This document shows positions 42,985-53,934 of a stretch of 64,000 nt of DNA, one piece after another. Source of the DNA: Choristoneura fumiferana (lineage: Eukaryota; Arthropoda; Insecta; Lepidoptera; Tortricidae); the NCBI RefSeq assembly GCF_025370935.1, contig NC_133490.1, forward strand, positions 744,740 through 808,739. Reading direction: 5' to 3'. Numbering within the stretch: the stretch's first letter is position 1; every line of letters begins with the position of its first letter. Below the pieces are notes generated by a model that worked only from the letters and a program-made list of their open reading frames with translations, made no database searches and was not told the DNA's origin. The position numbers and the translations under genes were made by a program.

Positions 42985-43114
42985 CGATCCAGGAGTCTGT
43001 TTCCTTGCTGGTGTGGATCGGCCCCGTCTTCAGCTGCGGCAGGAGCACCGCAGGGAAGCCGGTGGCGCAGCCCTGGCCAATGATGTTGCAACACACAGCG
43101 CATGTCACGAAGCA
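42985..43114 (-). CDS. Sugar transporter B, exon 2 (helix 1)
   Basis: Acceptor TTGTAG, donor GTCGGT, phase 0 to 1. It encodes CFVTCAVCCNIIGQGCATGF and ends in ETDSWI, the first helix and the SWI motif before helix 2 found across this family. Confidence 0.85.
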
Positions 43115-43468
43115 CTACAAAAATAAAATTTAGCCATGAGTCATTGTATGCTTTATAAAGAATCAATTAATAACACTAAGAATATCAGCTGAATGTATTT
43201 TAAAAGCACAAATTGTTTTTCAATGTAATATAAACTTTAAATTTATTATAGTGGATATTAATTAGATATTTAATTAAAATGAATTCAGGTAAAAACATAC
43301 ATATTTTATTACTTTAATATTATGATGATTCTTATTCTTTATTGAGTTAAATAAACATCCAACAAAGTAATTATTTTAAAAGACCTATTTAAAGTATTCA
43401 GGGTATCATTATTGCATCATCTTTTTCAGTAACAAGTGCTGACGCCGATTTTTAGCTTAGATACTTAC

Positions 43469-43510
43469 TTGTTTTATAAATGGTGAAAATCTTTTTTCAG
43501 ATTTAGGCAT
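43469..43510 (-). CDS. Sugar transporter B, exon 1
   Basis: ATG at 43510-43508; 14 codons (MPKSEKRFSPFIKQ), then donor GTAAGT. The matching first exon of copy C has the same length and the same ending pattern, which supports this start. Confidence 0.75.
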
Positions 43511-46183
43511 TTTATTTTTCGCTCTGTTCCCCGCGGAGAGCCGTTTCGTTATTTTAAGTTTAAGTATAAGAAAAAATTATTACTTTACTAAAGATTGTAG
43601 TGGACTAACAATTTTAAAAGTAAGTGTATTTTTCCATTGCAGCAATTCGAGTAAACAAACAAAATTCATAATTCAACTTTGCGAAAAGTACATTCGATTC
43701 CGCGACCGAGTAGGGAAATGTACTATGCTGTGCATGCTCGCTCGCTCAGCCAGCTCAGCTCAAACTTCACTCGCCAAAATGTCAATTTTCCAGTTGCCAG
43801 ATGTGAAAATGTGCAATTCCTTGAAAAATATATGACGATTACGATTTTTGCACCTGATTTTTTCGTACTTACTTCAAGTCAAGCAAGATGACTGAGATCT
43901 GAGCGGAGTGAAAGAATTCTAATAAAACAAAAAATGCAATCACACATATTTGAACTAGTTGTTAATTGTTTCATACGAAATTGTGCGAAAACGGCTGCCA
44001 TTATATTGAAGCATTTTTTCCTCAAAAATTTTACAGTTCTGGTAGGGTCCCGCATTCATATTTCTTCCACGTTGTTTTAATTTGATAGTGACACAATCCA
44101 AAATAAAGGGAGCGTTAAAATTGAACTTTGATTGAATAGTGACATAGGTATTTCAAAATGTAGGTATACTGACCAAAGATACTGCCCTAGAATTTTGACT
44201 TGTGTCACTATCGCACTTTAGATATCTAATTACAAGCTTTTACTTATCTTACCGTGATAGTATGGGTCAAATCTTGGAAGTTCCAAAAATTTACAGGAGA
44301 TTCAGTCAAAATTAACACAATACCCTCCTGAAATATTCTAAAGTTGCAGATAGGGGATAGGGATTTAACATATTTTTATTTACAAGCTTCAATTTAACTT
44401 CTCGTACATTATTTGTTTGTTTCCAATCTTGCAAGGTTTTGATCCACTTCCAGTAGTCGGAATACCTAAGGCCGAATTATCTAACGCGTAGACGTTCACG
44501 ATCGCTTTCGCCGTCTCTTTCTAACCTCGTCTCATGCCGTGTTCCAGAAACAAGTGTGCATCCGAAGCTTCCAGTAAAAAAAATTTTAGAAAACTTTTTC
44601 CTTTACATTGCTGAGGCTACGGGAATCAGATAGTTTTAAAAGAAAGACGAAGTAGTTATAGTATATTTTTATGTTTGCTTATTTTACACTTATTTACAAT
44701 ATATAAAGCAAATTTACATATCTATGTAGCTATATTTACAATACAATGACTATTGTAGGTACACAGCAAATAGTAAGCGATACAGAAAACAGGAACACAG
44801 AAAGAAAATTGCAAGGTTAACAATAGGCGGCCTAAGAAATAAAATTCATTGATCAATATTTTTAGGTAAATCACACTTTTTTTTCAGATTGATGATCCTT
44901 AGGTTGTGCATGGACAGTTCAATAAATAAACACATCAGGGTTTCTTGGCACTAGATGGCGTTGGTATCGTGCGGACCGTTTTACAACTCTGACATTACTT
45001 AATGAGGGCTATCGTTTTTGTCTCACTAGATGGCGCACTGTTGCGTGAGGTTTTTAAGTATGGCTTTCAAAGTCTGTTATTACGGGCGTGAAAACAAAGT
45101 TTAGATTAAAATCATATTTAATACACCTTAAAACCGTACCATAAAAATATCGAGCATGCCACAGTGTTGCATAGTCCCCGTTTTGTTGAACCAAAGACCT
45201 AAATGAACCAATCACAAGCAAGGCTGTAACATCCAACAGACTTCTCGATACTAACGCCATCTAGCTACTAAGTTTATAACCCAGAGTCGGGGATGTTTCG
45301 TCTCTAGCCATACACGTCCCACTGCTGAGCACAGATCTCTTCTTACAATGAGAAGGCTTGGGCTTTAGGCCCTTGTCCCAAAGCGGTTTGGGAGCTTCAC
45401 ACACAGCATTCAACTTTTCAACCGCACAATTCTCTGCTCGAGAGACCATAGTTCAAACTGGGCTGCCACACAGCGCTAGCCATTGATCAAGGTAGAGCGA
45501 GATGTCTACACCGCATCCGTGCCTCTCACAAGGCGTCATCATTTTATTCTGCACTGGATACTGGAAATTGGCGCTCCTTGCCATCTGGCACCTAGATCGA
45601 CCACTTCTCTACCAGGGCCAGTGCTGTTGCCACAGTTTTTTCCAAGTCAGTGGTGTGACCAGTTTTTTTCTGGGTTAATGATCATTGGCAACCATTCCGT
45701 CTGTTGTTCCAAATCTGAAAAAAAAAAAATGTATAAACATTCTGCTAATAAAAAAAAACCTTGGAAATAACCTGTTTTTGTTTACTGTTTTAAAATCGTA
45801 AATATGTGTATGTATGTCTGTTACTCTTTCACACTGAAACGGCTAGACATCTTTTTTTTTTTTTTTTTAATTTATTTAATTTAAAAACAATTAATTATTA
45901 CATTTAGTGTTACTCGCCAAACTGTAACGTTTATTGGCGAGAAGCGCTCAATTTATTTTAACTTAAGTACATAACTACCTAACCACCTCATTCTACATTG
46001 TCTCATTCTACATCTGGAATAACTATATAGTATAGCTTTGTATTGATATGCAAATAAACTAGAATCTTCCTAGGGTAAAGCAAGAGGAGCGGTCGCTCTA
46101 GTCTAGGCGTTTGATTGGCCTGGCTCCTTGTATAATTAAGCTTCCATAATACCTTTTGGACAGTAAATGTTATGTTTAATTTG
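43511..46183. other. Spacer between transporter B and the Myb/SANT-like gene
   Basis: AT-rich; presumably holds the transporter B promoter and 5' UTR. Repeats seen: MITE 45000-45186 (reverse AGGGCTATCG type), SINE fragment 45280-45480, LINE tail near 45850-45950. No gene recognised. Confidence 0.55.
45000..45186 (-). mobile_element. AGGGCTATCG MITE, reverse partial copy
   Basis: AATGAGGGCTATCGTTTTTG to the TGCATAGTCCCCGTTTTGTT block; complement of the right half of 9205-9636. Confidence 0.7.
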
Positions 46184-46189
46184 TTTATT
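46184..46189 (-). promoter_or_regulatory. Candidate polyadenylation signal of the Myb/SANT-like gene
   Basis: AATAAA on the minus strand, 18 nt after the stop codon, is close enough to give a very short 3' UTR. Confidence 0.5.
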
Positions 46190-46206
46190 AAATATATTTG
46201 TATTTT

Positions 46207-46478
46207 TTAAGTGCATGGAAACAAAAAGGCTTTTATTAACCTTTTGGCCAGCGCGTCCGCGACCGCCTTCGCGATCATCTCCATGCCATGCGCAGTGGCG
46301 CGCGCGGCGGCGGCCTGCGCCTGCGCAGCCTGCGCCAATGCGTCGACGGCGTCCGCGACCCGCAGCAGCGCGGACGCCGTGCGGTCCTCCGTCTGCGAGA
46401 ACAGACGCGCCACGTCCAAGCTGTCGCTGTCGGAGCCGTCGCTTGCGCCGTTGGTGTTGTGGACTCTTTTCCTTGGTC
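46207..46478 (-). CDS. Myb/SANT-like gene, exon 5 and stop
   Basis: Acceptor TTTTAG. It encodes a basic PRKRVHN, a Ser/Asp patch, LDVARLFSQTEDRTASALLR and an Ala-rich helix, with stop at 46207-46209. A possible poly(A) signal (AATAAA on the minus strand) is at 46189-46184. Confidence 0.85.
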
Positions 46479-49400
46479 CTAAAAAATACATTACAATAAA
46501 TATAACCTTTACACTTCTCGAGCTCGTAAAGTTCGTGTTTATGCAGGATTTAGGCAACATAAATGACTTTTTATGCTCTATTGCATGTAAAATCTTTGTC
46601 TAAGACCAAGGCAATCAGGTGCCAACAGCCACAAACAAGTTAAATTGCTTAGATGAATGATTGGTCTCGCGCGCTCGCTCGACTAGATACCGCCGGCGTA
46701 CTTGTCAAATGCGGCAACAAATAGTACGCCGAAATCGGCGTACCTGAGCCCGAGGCAAGTCAGTCGCGTTGCAAACTGTGCGTAATGTGCATGTCCCGAA
46801 TTTTTGTTAAATTTTGGTCATAAACCGAAGTAATATGCCAGTTTTCGCAGTGAAACTGTTTAAAAATAATACTACAAGAAATAAGAAGGACACTGGGATC
46901 ACATACCATCAGTAAATATCGTATAATTTCGAAATTACAAAATAAAATAACATGAACCCTAAACGCCATTCTGTGTTGCCGCGTACACAAGAATCAAATT
47001 CCCCGTGGTTGAGATTTTAATAAATTGAATTTTATTGTTATCATCATTAAATGATGATAAATTTTAATAACTTATTTTATTTAAGTATCTAACGTAATTA
47101 TTATATATACATAACCTAGTTCTATATTATTTAATGTTTATCTTTGTGATATTATACACTGAAGGTGTATAAATTGTTACCAGACACTATTTAATTAAGG
47201 GGTGAATGTGTCTTAAAATTAAAAATGTTTTTCGTCTTCCCAGTAAAAGCCCGATCAGCTGATTTACTTAGGTATTACGGGAAACGAAAAAATTTTTTTT
47301 TCGTATTTCTACCCATTTTCCTGAAATGTTAACTTTTTACCCGACTGCCGAAGGAGGGTTATGTTTTTCAAGCGTATGTAAGTATGTATGTATGCATGTA
47401 CCTATGTATGTATATTTTGTAAACAATTATTTTTATTTTAGTTTTAATTAACCTGTAAATTATATTAGGTTTAACTATAGGTGCAACGTGTTAAGTACGC
47501 AAAACTTCTTAGTTGGTGACTCAGTCCATGAATTTTCAGTAATGATTTGTAAATATTGAATGTCCTAAATATATATATTTTTTAATTAAAAGTGAGGCCT
47601 GATCATTGATATACCTACATCATACCTACCATTTTTTTAAAGAAGAAACCTACGCCTAACCTATACACAAACATATGAATACATTCACTCTTAATTACTT
47701 CTTAATTTCTAAGTATTTCCCAAGATACATTTTGTAACCAGTAACTTAATAGACCACAGAATAATTTATTTTCCCAATAATTCGGGTAACAGTGGAGCAG
47801 CTGGCAACACAATTCGTCACGCACACTAGCATCCTTGCAAATTGTCTTACACCGTTCTTACGCACACTACAATATTGAGTTGCCGCATTCACGAACGTTT
47901 TGTTTTAGTTACCGCGGTATCTAGTCGAGCGAGCGCGCGAGACCAATCATTCATCTAAGTTAAATTGGTTTAAATTTTCTTAATAATTTGTAATTTCAAA
48001 AAAACTCAATCTAATATATAAAACTCTCATGTCACAGTGTTTGCAACAAAACTCCTACGAAGCGGCTTGACCCATTCTTATGGATTTTTTTGTGTATTCC
48101 GTAGGTCAGAGAATAGGACGTAAACTATTTTTTATACTTCTACGCGGACGGAGTCGCGGGCAACAGCTAGTAATCTAAATATAGCAATGCATGAAAAATA
48201 AGGTACCTAATGAGTAAACATTTTTTTTCAATGTTTCAATTTAATTTGAAGTGAACAGTAGTGTAAAACTCAAGCATTAAACCCATTTTCCTCTCGACGT
48301 ACCTATCTTTCCAAGACAAGTTACGAATACAATTGTAAAATATTAGTCATCACAATACTAACGACTCCTTGTTTTTCTCGTTGAGGCTGCGACATGGGTG
48401 TATGAAGGCGCGGGGCGGGGCGGACTCGGGGGGCTCGGGAGGGTGTCGGGGCTGGAAGGGGCCGCGGGGGACCCCGGCGGAGAAGCCTTCAACATGGGCT
48501 CCTGGAAATCCTGAAATTAAAACATTAAAATTATTGGTTACCCAGTTCAGGCCTTTTGCAGGAGTCCATATGGGTAGCTATGTTTGTGCGACGCATGTAC
48601 TTTCATGTAGGAAGCCACTTCACACAACACAAAATGCTAGTCCATTTCAAAGTCTATTTAAGTTAATAAATAATGGGAAACTTGACTAACACCAATTGAT
48701 TATAGTCTCAAACTAAGCAAAGCTATGGATACTACTAGGCAACAGATAAACATACTTATATCACGGGACAATTCACCAATTGACCTAGTCCCAAAGTAAG
48801 CTTAGCAAAGCTTGTGTTATAGGTACTTAGCAACGGATAAATATAATTATATAGATAGATACATACTTAAATACATATTAAACACCCAAGACCCAATACA
48901 AATATCCTACAAATATCTGCCCTGACACGAGAATCATACCCAGGACCTCAAGCTTTGTAGTCACGTTCTCTAACCACTAGGCCAGCTGGTCGTCAACTTA
49001 TAAATATAGATAAATACATATCAAACATTCAAGACCCGAGAGCAAACATTTGTACTATTCATACAAATATCTGCCCTGGCCGGGACCACTTGGCCATCGG
49101 GTCGTCAAAATGATGATCAGTTTTTTTTTCTCTTTTTTTTTTGAGGCTTTGAACACTCCAGGTGATCATGTCAGCCTCATGGGTGCTCGCTCATTTTTCC
49201 TACGCAAGGGACATATTAAAAAATTGGTAAATGCTAATGGCTTTGTCAGATGTTGGCTCTGAGAGCCAACAATTGACCTGGCCATTGTGCATGGGGCCCA
49301 AACCCCCAAGTACCCTTCTCCTCAAGTCTGAGTTTCGAGCACATTCCAACAACAAATGGGACAAGTCATCTACCTTCCAGCAAATCTCACACAGAGGTGA

Positions 49401-50878
49401 TGGTTTAACTCTCATCATGTGTAAGAATTTGTTTGTTGGTATGTGTCCGGAACTAGCTAGCTTTAACTAGCTTGGATGGTTCTGTACCAGACCCCAACAC
49501 CCCTGGATACACACTGCTCACATGATCAAAGTTAAAGTGTCATTAACAGCCATTAATATTATAAAAAATAACTGCTTGTATTTAAAAAGGGCATGATATG
49601 AATACTATGAATTAAAAAAAATAATAACAAGTGCGTTTCTGACAAACACACTAAGTTTGTACAAATTTGACTGCAAAAAGTAAGTTTGTATTTTTGTAGG
49701 GATATGAAAAATAAAGTTAGAATTCAACAGTTTTGTATAAGATCCCTTGTGCCCAATTGGTGTAAATAATTTGTATGATTTACCTCAGAATTCATAGAAT
49801 TGTCAACAGGGTCTCCAGGCATACTGCCGCAGGCGAACAGTGGTCCCAGGACAGGAAGTACTTTCATGTCCAACTCTGTCAGCTTAGTGTTTGTTGTCTG
49901 GCCACTATTCAGCGCCGCTTTTACCATTTTGACTCTGCTCTTTAATTTGTTTTTGTAGTTGCTCCAGAACTGGAAAGTGTATTTAATGTGGACATACCTT
50001 TTATTAAGCATTTTATTGTTAGAAGACAAATATTCAGATAAATCATTTTATGTGAGCCAATATGGACCCTTTTTAATGATTGATTCCAGTCAAATTTGCT
50101 ATTGGTCTGGTTATTATCTCATCTCATCCCAGCCTATATGCGTATCACTGCTGGGCTCAGGCCTCCTCTCAGAATAAGAAGGCTTGGGTTGTAGTTCCCA
50201 TGCGGTCCCAGTGTAGATTGGGAACTTGTAGTTATTTAATATCTTTACTAATATTATAAATAAGAAAGTAACTCTGTCTGTCACCTCTTCATTCTTAACC
50301 AATTTAGACGAAACTAGGTATGAAGGGAAGGACATTGTCTGATGACATTTATGCGATTTTCTGGGATAAAAACTATCTAGTTTTGACATAAACAAACTTT
50401 TGGCAGATGGAGTCGCGGGCAACAGCTACAGCAGAGTTAAAAATATATTTTAATGTAATTGCATTGAAGAAAGTTATGTCAAAGTTTTATAACATATATA
50501 TTCCATTTAAGTAATAAAAAATTTAGTACATACTGCACTCCAGCCCTTGGCATCCTTGCGAGCCCCACCAGGAATGCGATTCAGCATACCGGTGACTGTT
50601 TCCCAAGCCTTCTGACTTTTATACCGCCCCACCCTGGAGTTTGAATACGACATCGCTAATTCCTGATTGGATATTAAGTAATCGAAGAGGGCATCGACCT
50701 GGTGATATGTAACGCGACGCCCCCTAGGCTTAAAAGTTGGTTGGTGAGGGAATCTGGAATAATAACCGCTTTAACGTAACCTGTAATTTACGAGTACGAA
50801 TTATTTTGTACAAATTCACAGCAACTATGTTCGCTGAACTTATTAAAATGCAGTAACAAACCTGCTCGCGGTACTCAT
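46207..50878 (-). CDS. Myb/SANT-like DNA-binding protein, five exons, 279 residues
   Basis: Minus-strand exons: 50878-50862, 50753-50534, 49969-49784, 48510-48366, 46478-46207. They sum to 840 nt, exactly 280 codons with stop, which supports the whole chain. Residues about 19-100 (RRVTYHQVDALFDYLISNQE, then QKAWETVTGMLNRIPGG and KGWSAFWSNYKNKLKSR) have the spaced Trp pattern of the Myb/SANT-like domain found in zeste- and MSANTD-type insect regulators. This is family knowledge plus pattern, not a search. The middle is Pro/Ser-rich and the end an Ala-rich helix (VADAVDALAQAAQAQAAAAR), probably for self-association. It is presumably a nuclear DNA-binding protein; targets are unknown. The exon 4 donor (GTCGTT) is weak, and a domesticated transposon-derived origin is possible for this family. 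Confidence 0.82.
46648..47959. mobile_element. hAT-like element with 46-bp perfect inverted ends
   Basis: 1,312 bp in the last intron of the Myb/SANT-like gene. Positions 46648-46693 are the exact complement of 47914-47959. TTAAATTG is duplicated at 46640-46647 and 47960-47967. No transposase recognised. Confidence 0.92.
48010..48170 (+). mobile_element. Helitron-like element, diverged
   Basis: TCTAATATATAAAACTC start, GAGTCGCGGGCAACAGCTAG end. Confidence 0.65.
48366..48510 (-). CDS. Myb/SANT-like gene, exon 4 (Pro-rich)
   Basis: Acceptor TTTCAG, weak donor GTCGTT, phase 0 to 1. It encodes DFQEPMLKASPPGSPAAPSS and more Pro/Ser, ending in a basic ASTRKTR. The donor was chosen because it is the only one that avoids the following TAG and fits exon 5. 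Confidence 0.7.
48768..49110 (-). mobile_element. Two tandem SINE copies, reverse
   Basis: ATTGACCTAGTCCCAAAGTA to CTAACCACTAGGCCAGCTGG, then a second partial head (CAAATATCTGCCCTGGCCGG). Family of 14813-15070. A third 3' fragment precedes at 48690. Confidence 0.75.
49180..49430 (-). mobile_element. Non-LTR retrotransposon C-terminal fragment
   Basis: The minus strand encodes PLCEICWKVDDLSHLLLECA then NSDLRRRVLGG, the C..C..H..C motif after the LINE reverse transcriptase. In an intron of the Myb/SANT-like gene. Confidence 0.8.
49784..49969 (-). CDS. Myb/SANT-like gene, exon 3 (end of DNA-binding domain)
   Basis: Acceptor TTCCAG, donor GTAAAT; 62 codons in phase 0. It begins FWSNYKNKLKSRVKMVKAAL, completing the SANT-like helix, and ends PGDPVDNSMNSE. 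Confidence 0.85.
50120..50238 (-). mobile_element. SINE 3' part, reverse
   Basis: CTCATCCCAGCCTATATGCG and GGCCTCCTCTCAGAATAAGA; complement of the SINE at 10018-10317. Confidence 0.7.
50242..50428 (+). mobile_element. Helitron-like element, diverged
   Basis: TCTTTACTAATATTATAAAT start, GAGTCGCGGGCAACAGCTA end. It directly follows the SINE fragment. Confidence 0.65.
50534..50753 (-). CDS. Myb/SANT-like gene, exon 2 (DNA-binding domain, first part)
   Basis: Acceptor TTCCAG, donor GTATGT, phase 2 to 0. It carries most of the Myb/SANT-like fold: FPHQPTFKPRGRRVTY, LFDYLISNQELAMSY and WETVTGMLNRIPGGARKDAK. Confidence 0.85.
50862..50878 (-). CDS. Myb/SANT-like gene, exon 1
   Basis: Only 17 coding nt: ATG at 50878-50876 encoding MSTAS and two bases of an Arg codon, then donor GTTTGT. 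Chosen because its phase 2 exactly fits exon 2, which otherwise lacks a start. Confidence 0.65.
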
Positions 50879-51375
50879 AGTTATTTTTTTACATTAGTTT
50901 TAAGTTAGACACAGTTTGGAAACGGTGTCGGTTTGTTTTTATTTTGTTTCGCTTCGCACGGCGTCCTACAAGACGGGACATCTTGTCGTGGAAAATGACA
51001 TTGACAGTCGAAAGCAATGTTGCCAGGCCCGCGGCAAAATAAAATAGCAAAGGGTACTAAGCCCATAAAGCATCGTGTCATTTGGGCTGTTTTATTAAAA
51101 AAATAGTATTAGCAAGCGCTAACTGCACGCATCGCATGCAGCGGATTTGCGCTCACTCCGTGCACTTGCAGCAGCTAGCGTAGGTCCTTACAGTCTTTAA
51201 GCTAAGCCGCGAACGGACTGACATACTAAAATATACTTATTGAATAGTGTAAATGTTTACCTACGAGTTTGAGTAATTATTTCCTAAATTTCAATGAATC
51301 AAACAATACATACTATTACTCCTTCACTACTTCACACATATTGATCATTTTCCTGTTGTTCTTGTATTTGATAGG

Positions 51376-51512
51376 TACAGTCAACGTCATAAATAAGTGA
51401 TCACTTTTGTACCTTGTCGTTTTCAGTCGGTACACAATTTCGTATGGCTTTTCAAACATGACGTCAAAATGACAAGGTACAAAAGTGATCACTTATTTTT
51501 TATGACGTTACG
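51376..51512. mobile_element. Palindromic MITE (AAGTGATCACTTTTGTACC)
   Basis: CAACGTCATAAATAAGTGAT to TTTTGTACCTTGTC pairs with GACAAGGTACAAAA to TTTTTATGACGTT around a loop of about 50 nt. Confidence 0.8.
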
Positions 51513-51603
51513 TCCACCTAATCTACCACAACCTACCTAGGTACCTTAGAAAGATCTAAATAAATATAAATAAAAATCATTTAAAGAAATCCTTAAACTT
51601 CTA

Positions 51604-51890
51604 AACTACATAATTTATTGAATCAGGCGTTACTAAGCGGAGGTCCATATCAATGAACTAAAATAATTTCCTTGCTCACCCGCGACCTTACGATAGCTAA
51701 GCTTATGCAAATATGCGTGTTCATGCAGTTCCTCCACCTCCACACTGTAAGAACACACACAAATCACACAAACCCATCTATCACCACCACCACACTACAC
51801 TGACGCGTTTCGAACTCAAACAGAGCTCATCTTCAGAGTGACACAACCGTACACCATGCTACCAGTTGTTAGACCACAACACAACTAACT
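51604..51890 (-). repeat. Retroelement 3' tail, reverse
   Basis: Complement of 42100-42390: GAATCAGGCGTTACTAAGCG, GCGGAGGTCCATATCAATGA, AGCTCATCTTCAGAG. Confidence 0.7.
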
Positions 51891-52209
51891 AGAGTCTAGT
51901 CTAGTCTCGACGTGATCCACATGGCTAAGTATATGAACGCCTCGGGTAAAATGGCTTGTTTTATGCTCTTGTTGTACAATCTACCATTAAATAATAGTTT
52001 GAGAGAGTACTCAAAAGTATATTTGTCTTTTTTCTACGCCAAAGCTTAATAAAGTTATGTTCTTCGCACCAGCGGAAAGTACGCTACTTTCGCTGCCGCA
52101 CAGGATGGTAGACCTATGCACGGGGTGGAATTCACCTCCTTTCGCAGTGAACGTGTCTAAGATGTGATATTATTGTGTGTTCTATGTCTTGTGTGTATAC
52201 AGCGCTGGC

Positions 52210-52462
52210 TATATTTTTATTTGGATATAGGTAGTGTAGGTCATAAGCAATAAATGTTAGTCTAAAACACGGTATCTAGAATGAATAAAATGCATTGTAG
52301 GTATTTCGTTATCTTTAATTACAAGTTTTTTTTAAATGTATGAATGCAGTTTTTCTTGTTATTAAAACCGATGACATGGTTCCTAAGAACAGATCTTCGT
52401 ATGTCTTATAGTTTCAGACTTTCGCATACTGACTGCTATGAATGTTACACCCTGTAGAGTAG
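52210..52462 (+). repeat. Dispersed repeat with ACCCTGTAG end
   Basis: Matches 42467-42830 (GTAGTGTAGGTCATAAGCAA, ATGAATGCAGTTTTTCTTGT). Confidence 0.65.
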
Positions 52463-53934
52463 CATACAGTCAAATCTAGTCAAACAAACTGAATCATGTA
52501 TCAGGGTGGAATTGCTACTAACGTAATGTTGACATCCCATAAATCTGCCAATTGCAATACAAGGAAATCATAGCGAAATTGATTATTAAATAAACCCTGC
52601 ACCCTGCTGAACCCTGGTACATGAATCAGTTTCTTTGACTGTACAGACATACTTACATAATATACTTATATAAATAATAAACAAGAGCGTGAGAATCAAG
52701 TAATATTTTTCTAAGGATTTCGTATTGTGTACGGAATCTTCCAAGTTTAGGTGTAGGTGTAGGTATATTTTATACCTTAGGCTGCTGTTGATTCATAAAC
52801 TACTAATATTTCTCAAGAAATCTTACTTATAATTTTACTTGTAAATTTGATATACTTACTTAGATTTTAAAGGCTGAATATTTCACAAACAGATTACTAA
52901 ATCGTAAAATCTGGGCAACCTCCCAATCGTTTTAAAATACCTATCCAACGATAAAGACCTATCCAAAGTAAAAAAATAAACCCCACTTTACGTAACCTAA
53001 GTTTTATTTTATTTTACTACTTTGTCGGCGTGACTGATGATATGTACGAGTAATACAGCGTGTTTTGTTGATATAGCCTCAAACGTAAATTAACCTCAAG
53101 TAACCTCAAGCGTAAATTTAAATGATGGGTACCGATATTAAAGGAAATTATTAATTTAGAATTAACTATCAGAGCGTAATTAAGTTTAAGATGTGATTTG
53201 TGTAGTTTCTCAGTGTATTAGTCAAGACTGTAAGGCTGTTCAATATATCTTCAATAAATAAATAAATTGACTACGGAACCCTAAAAAAGGCTAGAACGGG
53301 GGCAAAGCCGCGGGCAACAGCTAGTTAATAATATATATGTCGAAAGTAAATGGTAGCGACTTGTAGTATATATATTATATTACGAGTACATTATACAACG
53401 TAACTATTGTTTTGTTAAGTACCTACCTTAAAACGGGACAACGAATAAGGTAATTTAGGACGCGTACAAACATTTTTTTAGATTAATACAAACATTTTTA
53501 TTACTTACTAATCTATTTTCATATTGTGACCACTTTAGAAATGTGTAAAAGGCTAAAGATTTTTAAAATATCATCTTTTACAATAATAATTAACATGCCT
53601 AAAGTACAGAGACCTCTGATTGAGTTTTATGCTCTGTCCACAACTTGTTTATCAAAGAAAACACACGTTCGACTGGCGAGTACTTGTCGCTATTTACAAT
53701 TTCCTGAAAATGGGACATTTTCGAGTTTCCGATTTGTTAGTCTGACAGCTAAACGGTCCCATTAAAACGCAAGTTAGGCCGAGTCTACGTGGAGTCCGCT
53801 ACCCTCACAGTGGAAGGACTGGAGGTAGAGTCTTGAAATTTGGCAGTCATATGCCTTGAGAAACACAGATGAAAGAATTTTTGAAATATCACGGGAGGGA
53901 ACTAGCTTTTGTCATTCTTTTACGGGAGCAAAGT

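Larger units (their letters stand above)
35392..43510 (-). pseudogene. Tret1-like facilitative sugar transporter, copy B, damaged
   Basis: MFS sugar transporters of this insect family move trehalose or other sugars across the plasma membrane through 12 helices. Coding exons on the minus strand: 43510-43469, 43114-42985, 41535-41390, 36513-35392. All borders are GT-AG and all phases agree. Family marks seen: GRLGRKPA after helix 2, GEYTSPRYRGSF, PESPSWLA, PLQYRS, PETKGRTLQQIEEHF. Compared with copy D, one base is missing near 35986-35997, giving a stop at 35983-35985. The homologous protein then continues in another frame to about 35840, where about 20 bp are missing and the first frame resumes to the stop at 35392-35394. 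The first and last segments are therefore in one frame with a stop-filled middle. A sequencing error cannot be excluded for the first lesion, but two lesions favour a pseudogene. Substrate is not predictable. Confidence 0.7.
50879..53934. other. Spacer between the Myb/SANT-like gene and transporter C
   Basis: No gene recognised. It presumably holds the Myb/SANT-like promoter and the transporter C 3' UTR. Repeats: MITE 51376-51512, retroelement tail 51604-51890, dispersed repeat 52210-52462, a Helitron-like end at 53290-53325. Confidence 0.6.

Noticed and set aside
46167..46603. Plus-strand frames over 46167-46603
   Set aside because: Antisense shadows of the Ala-rich last exon of the Myb/SANT-like gene.
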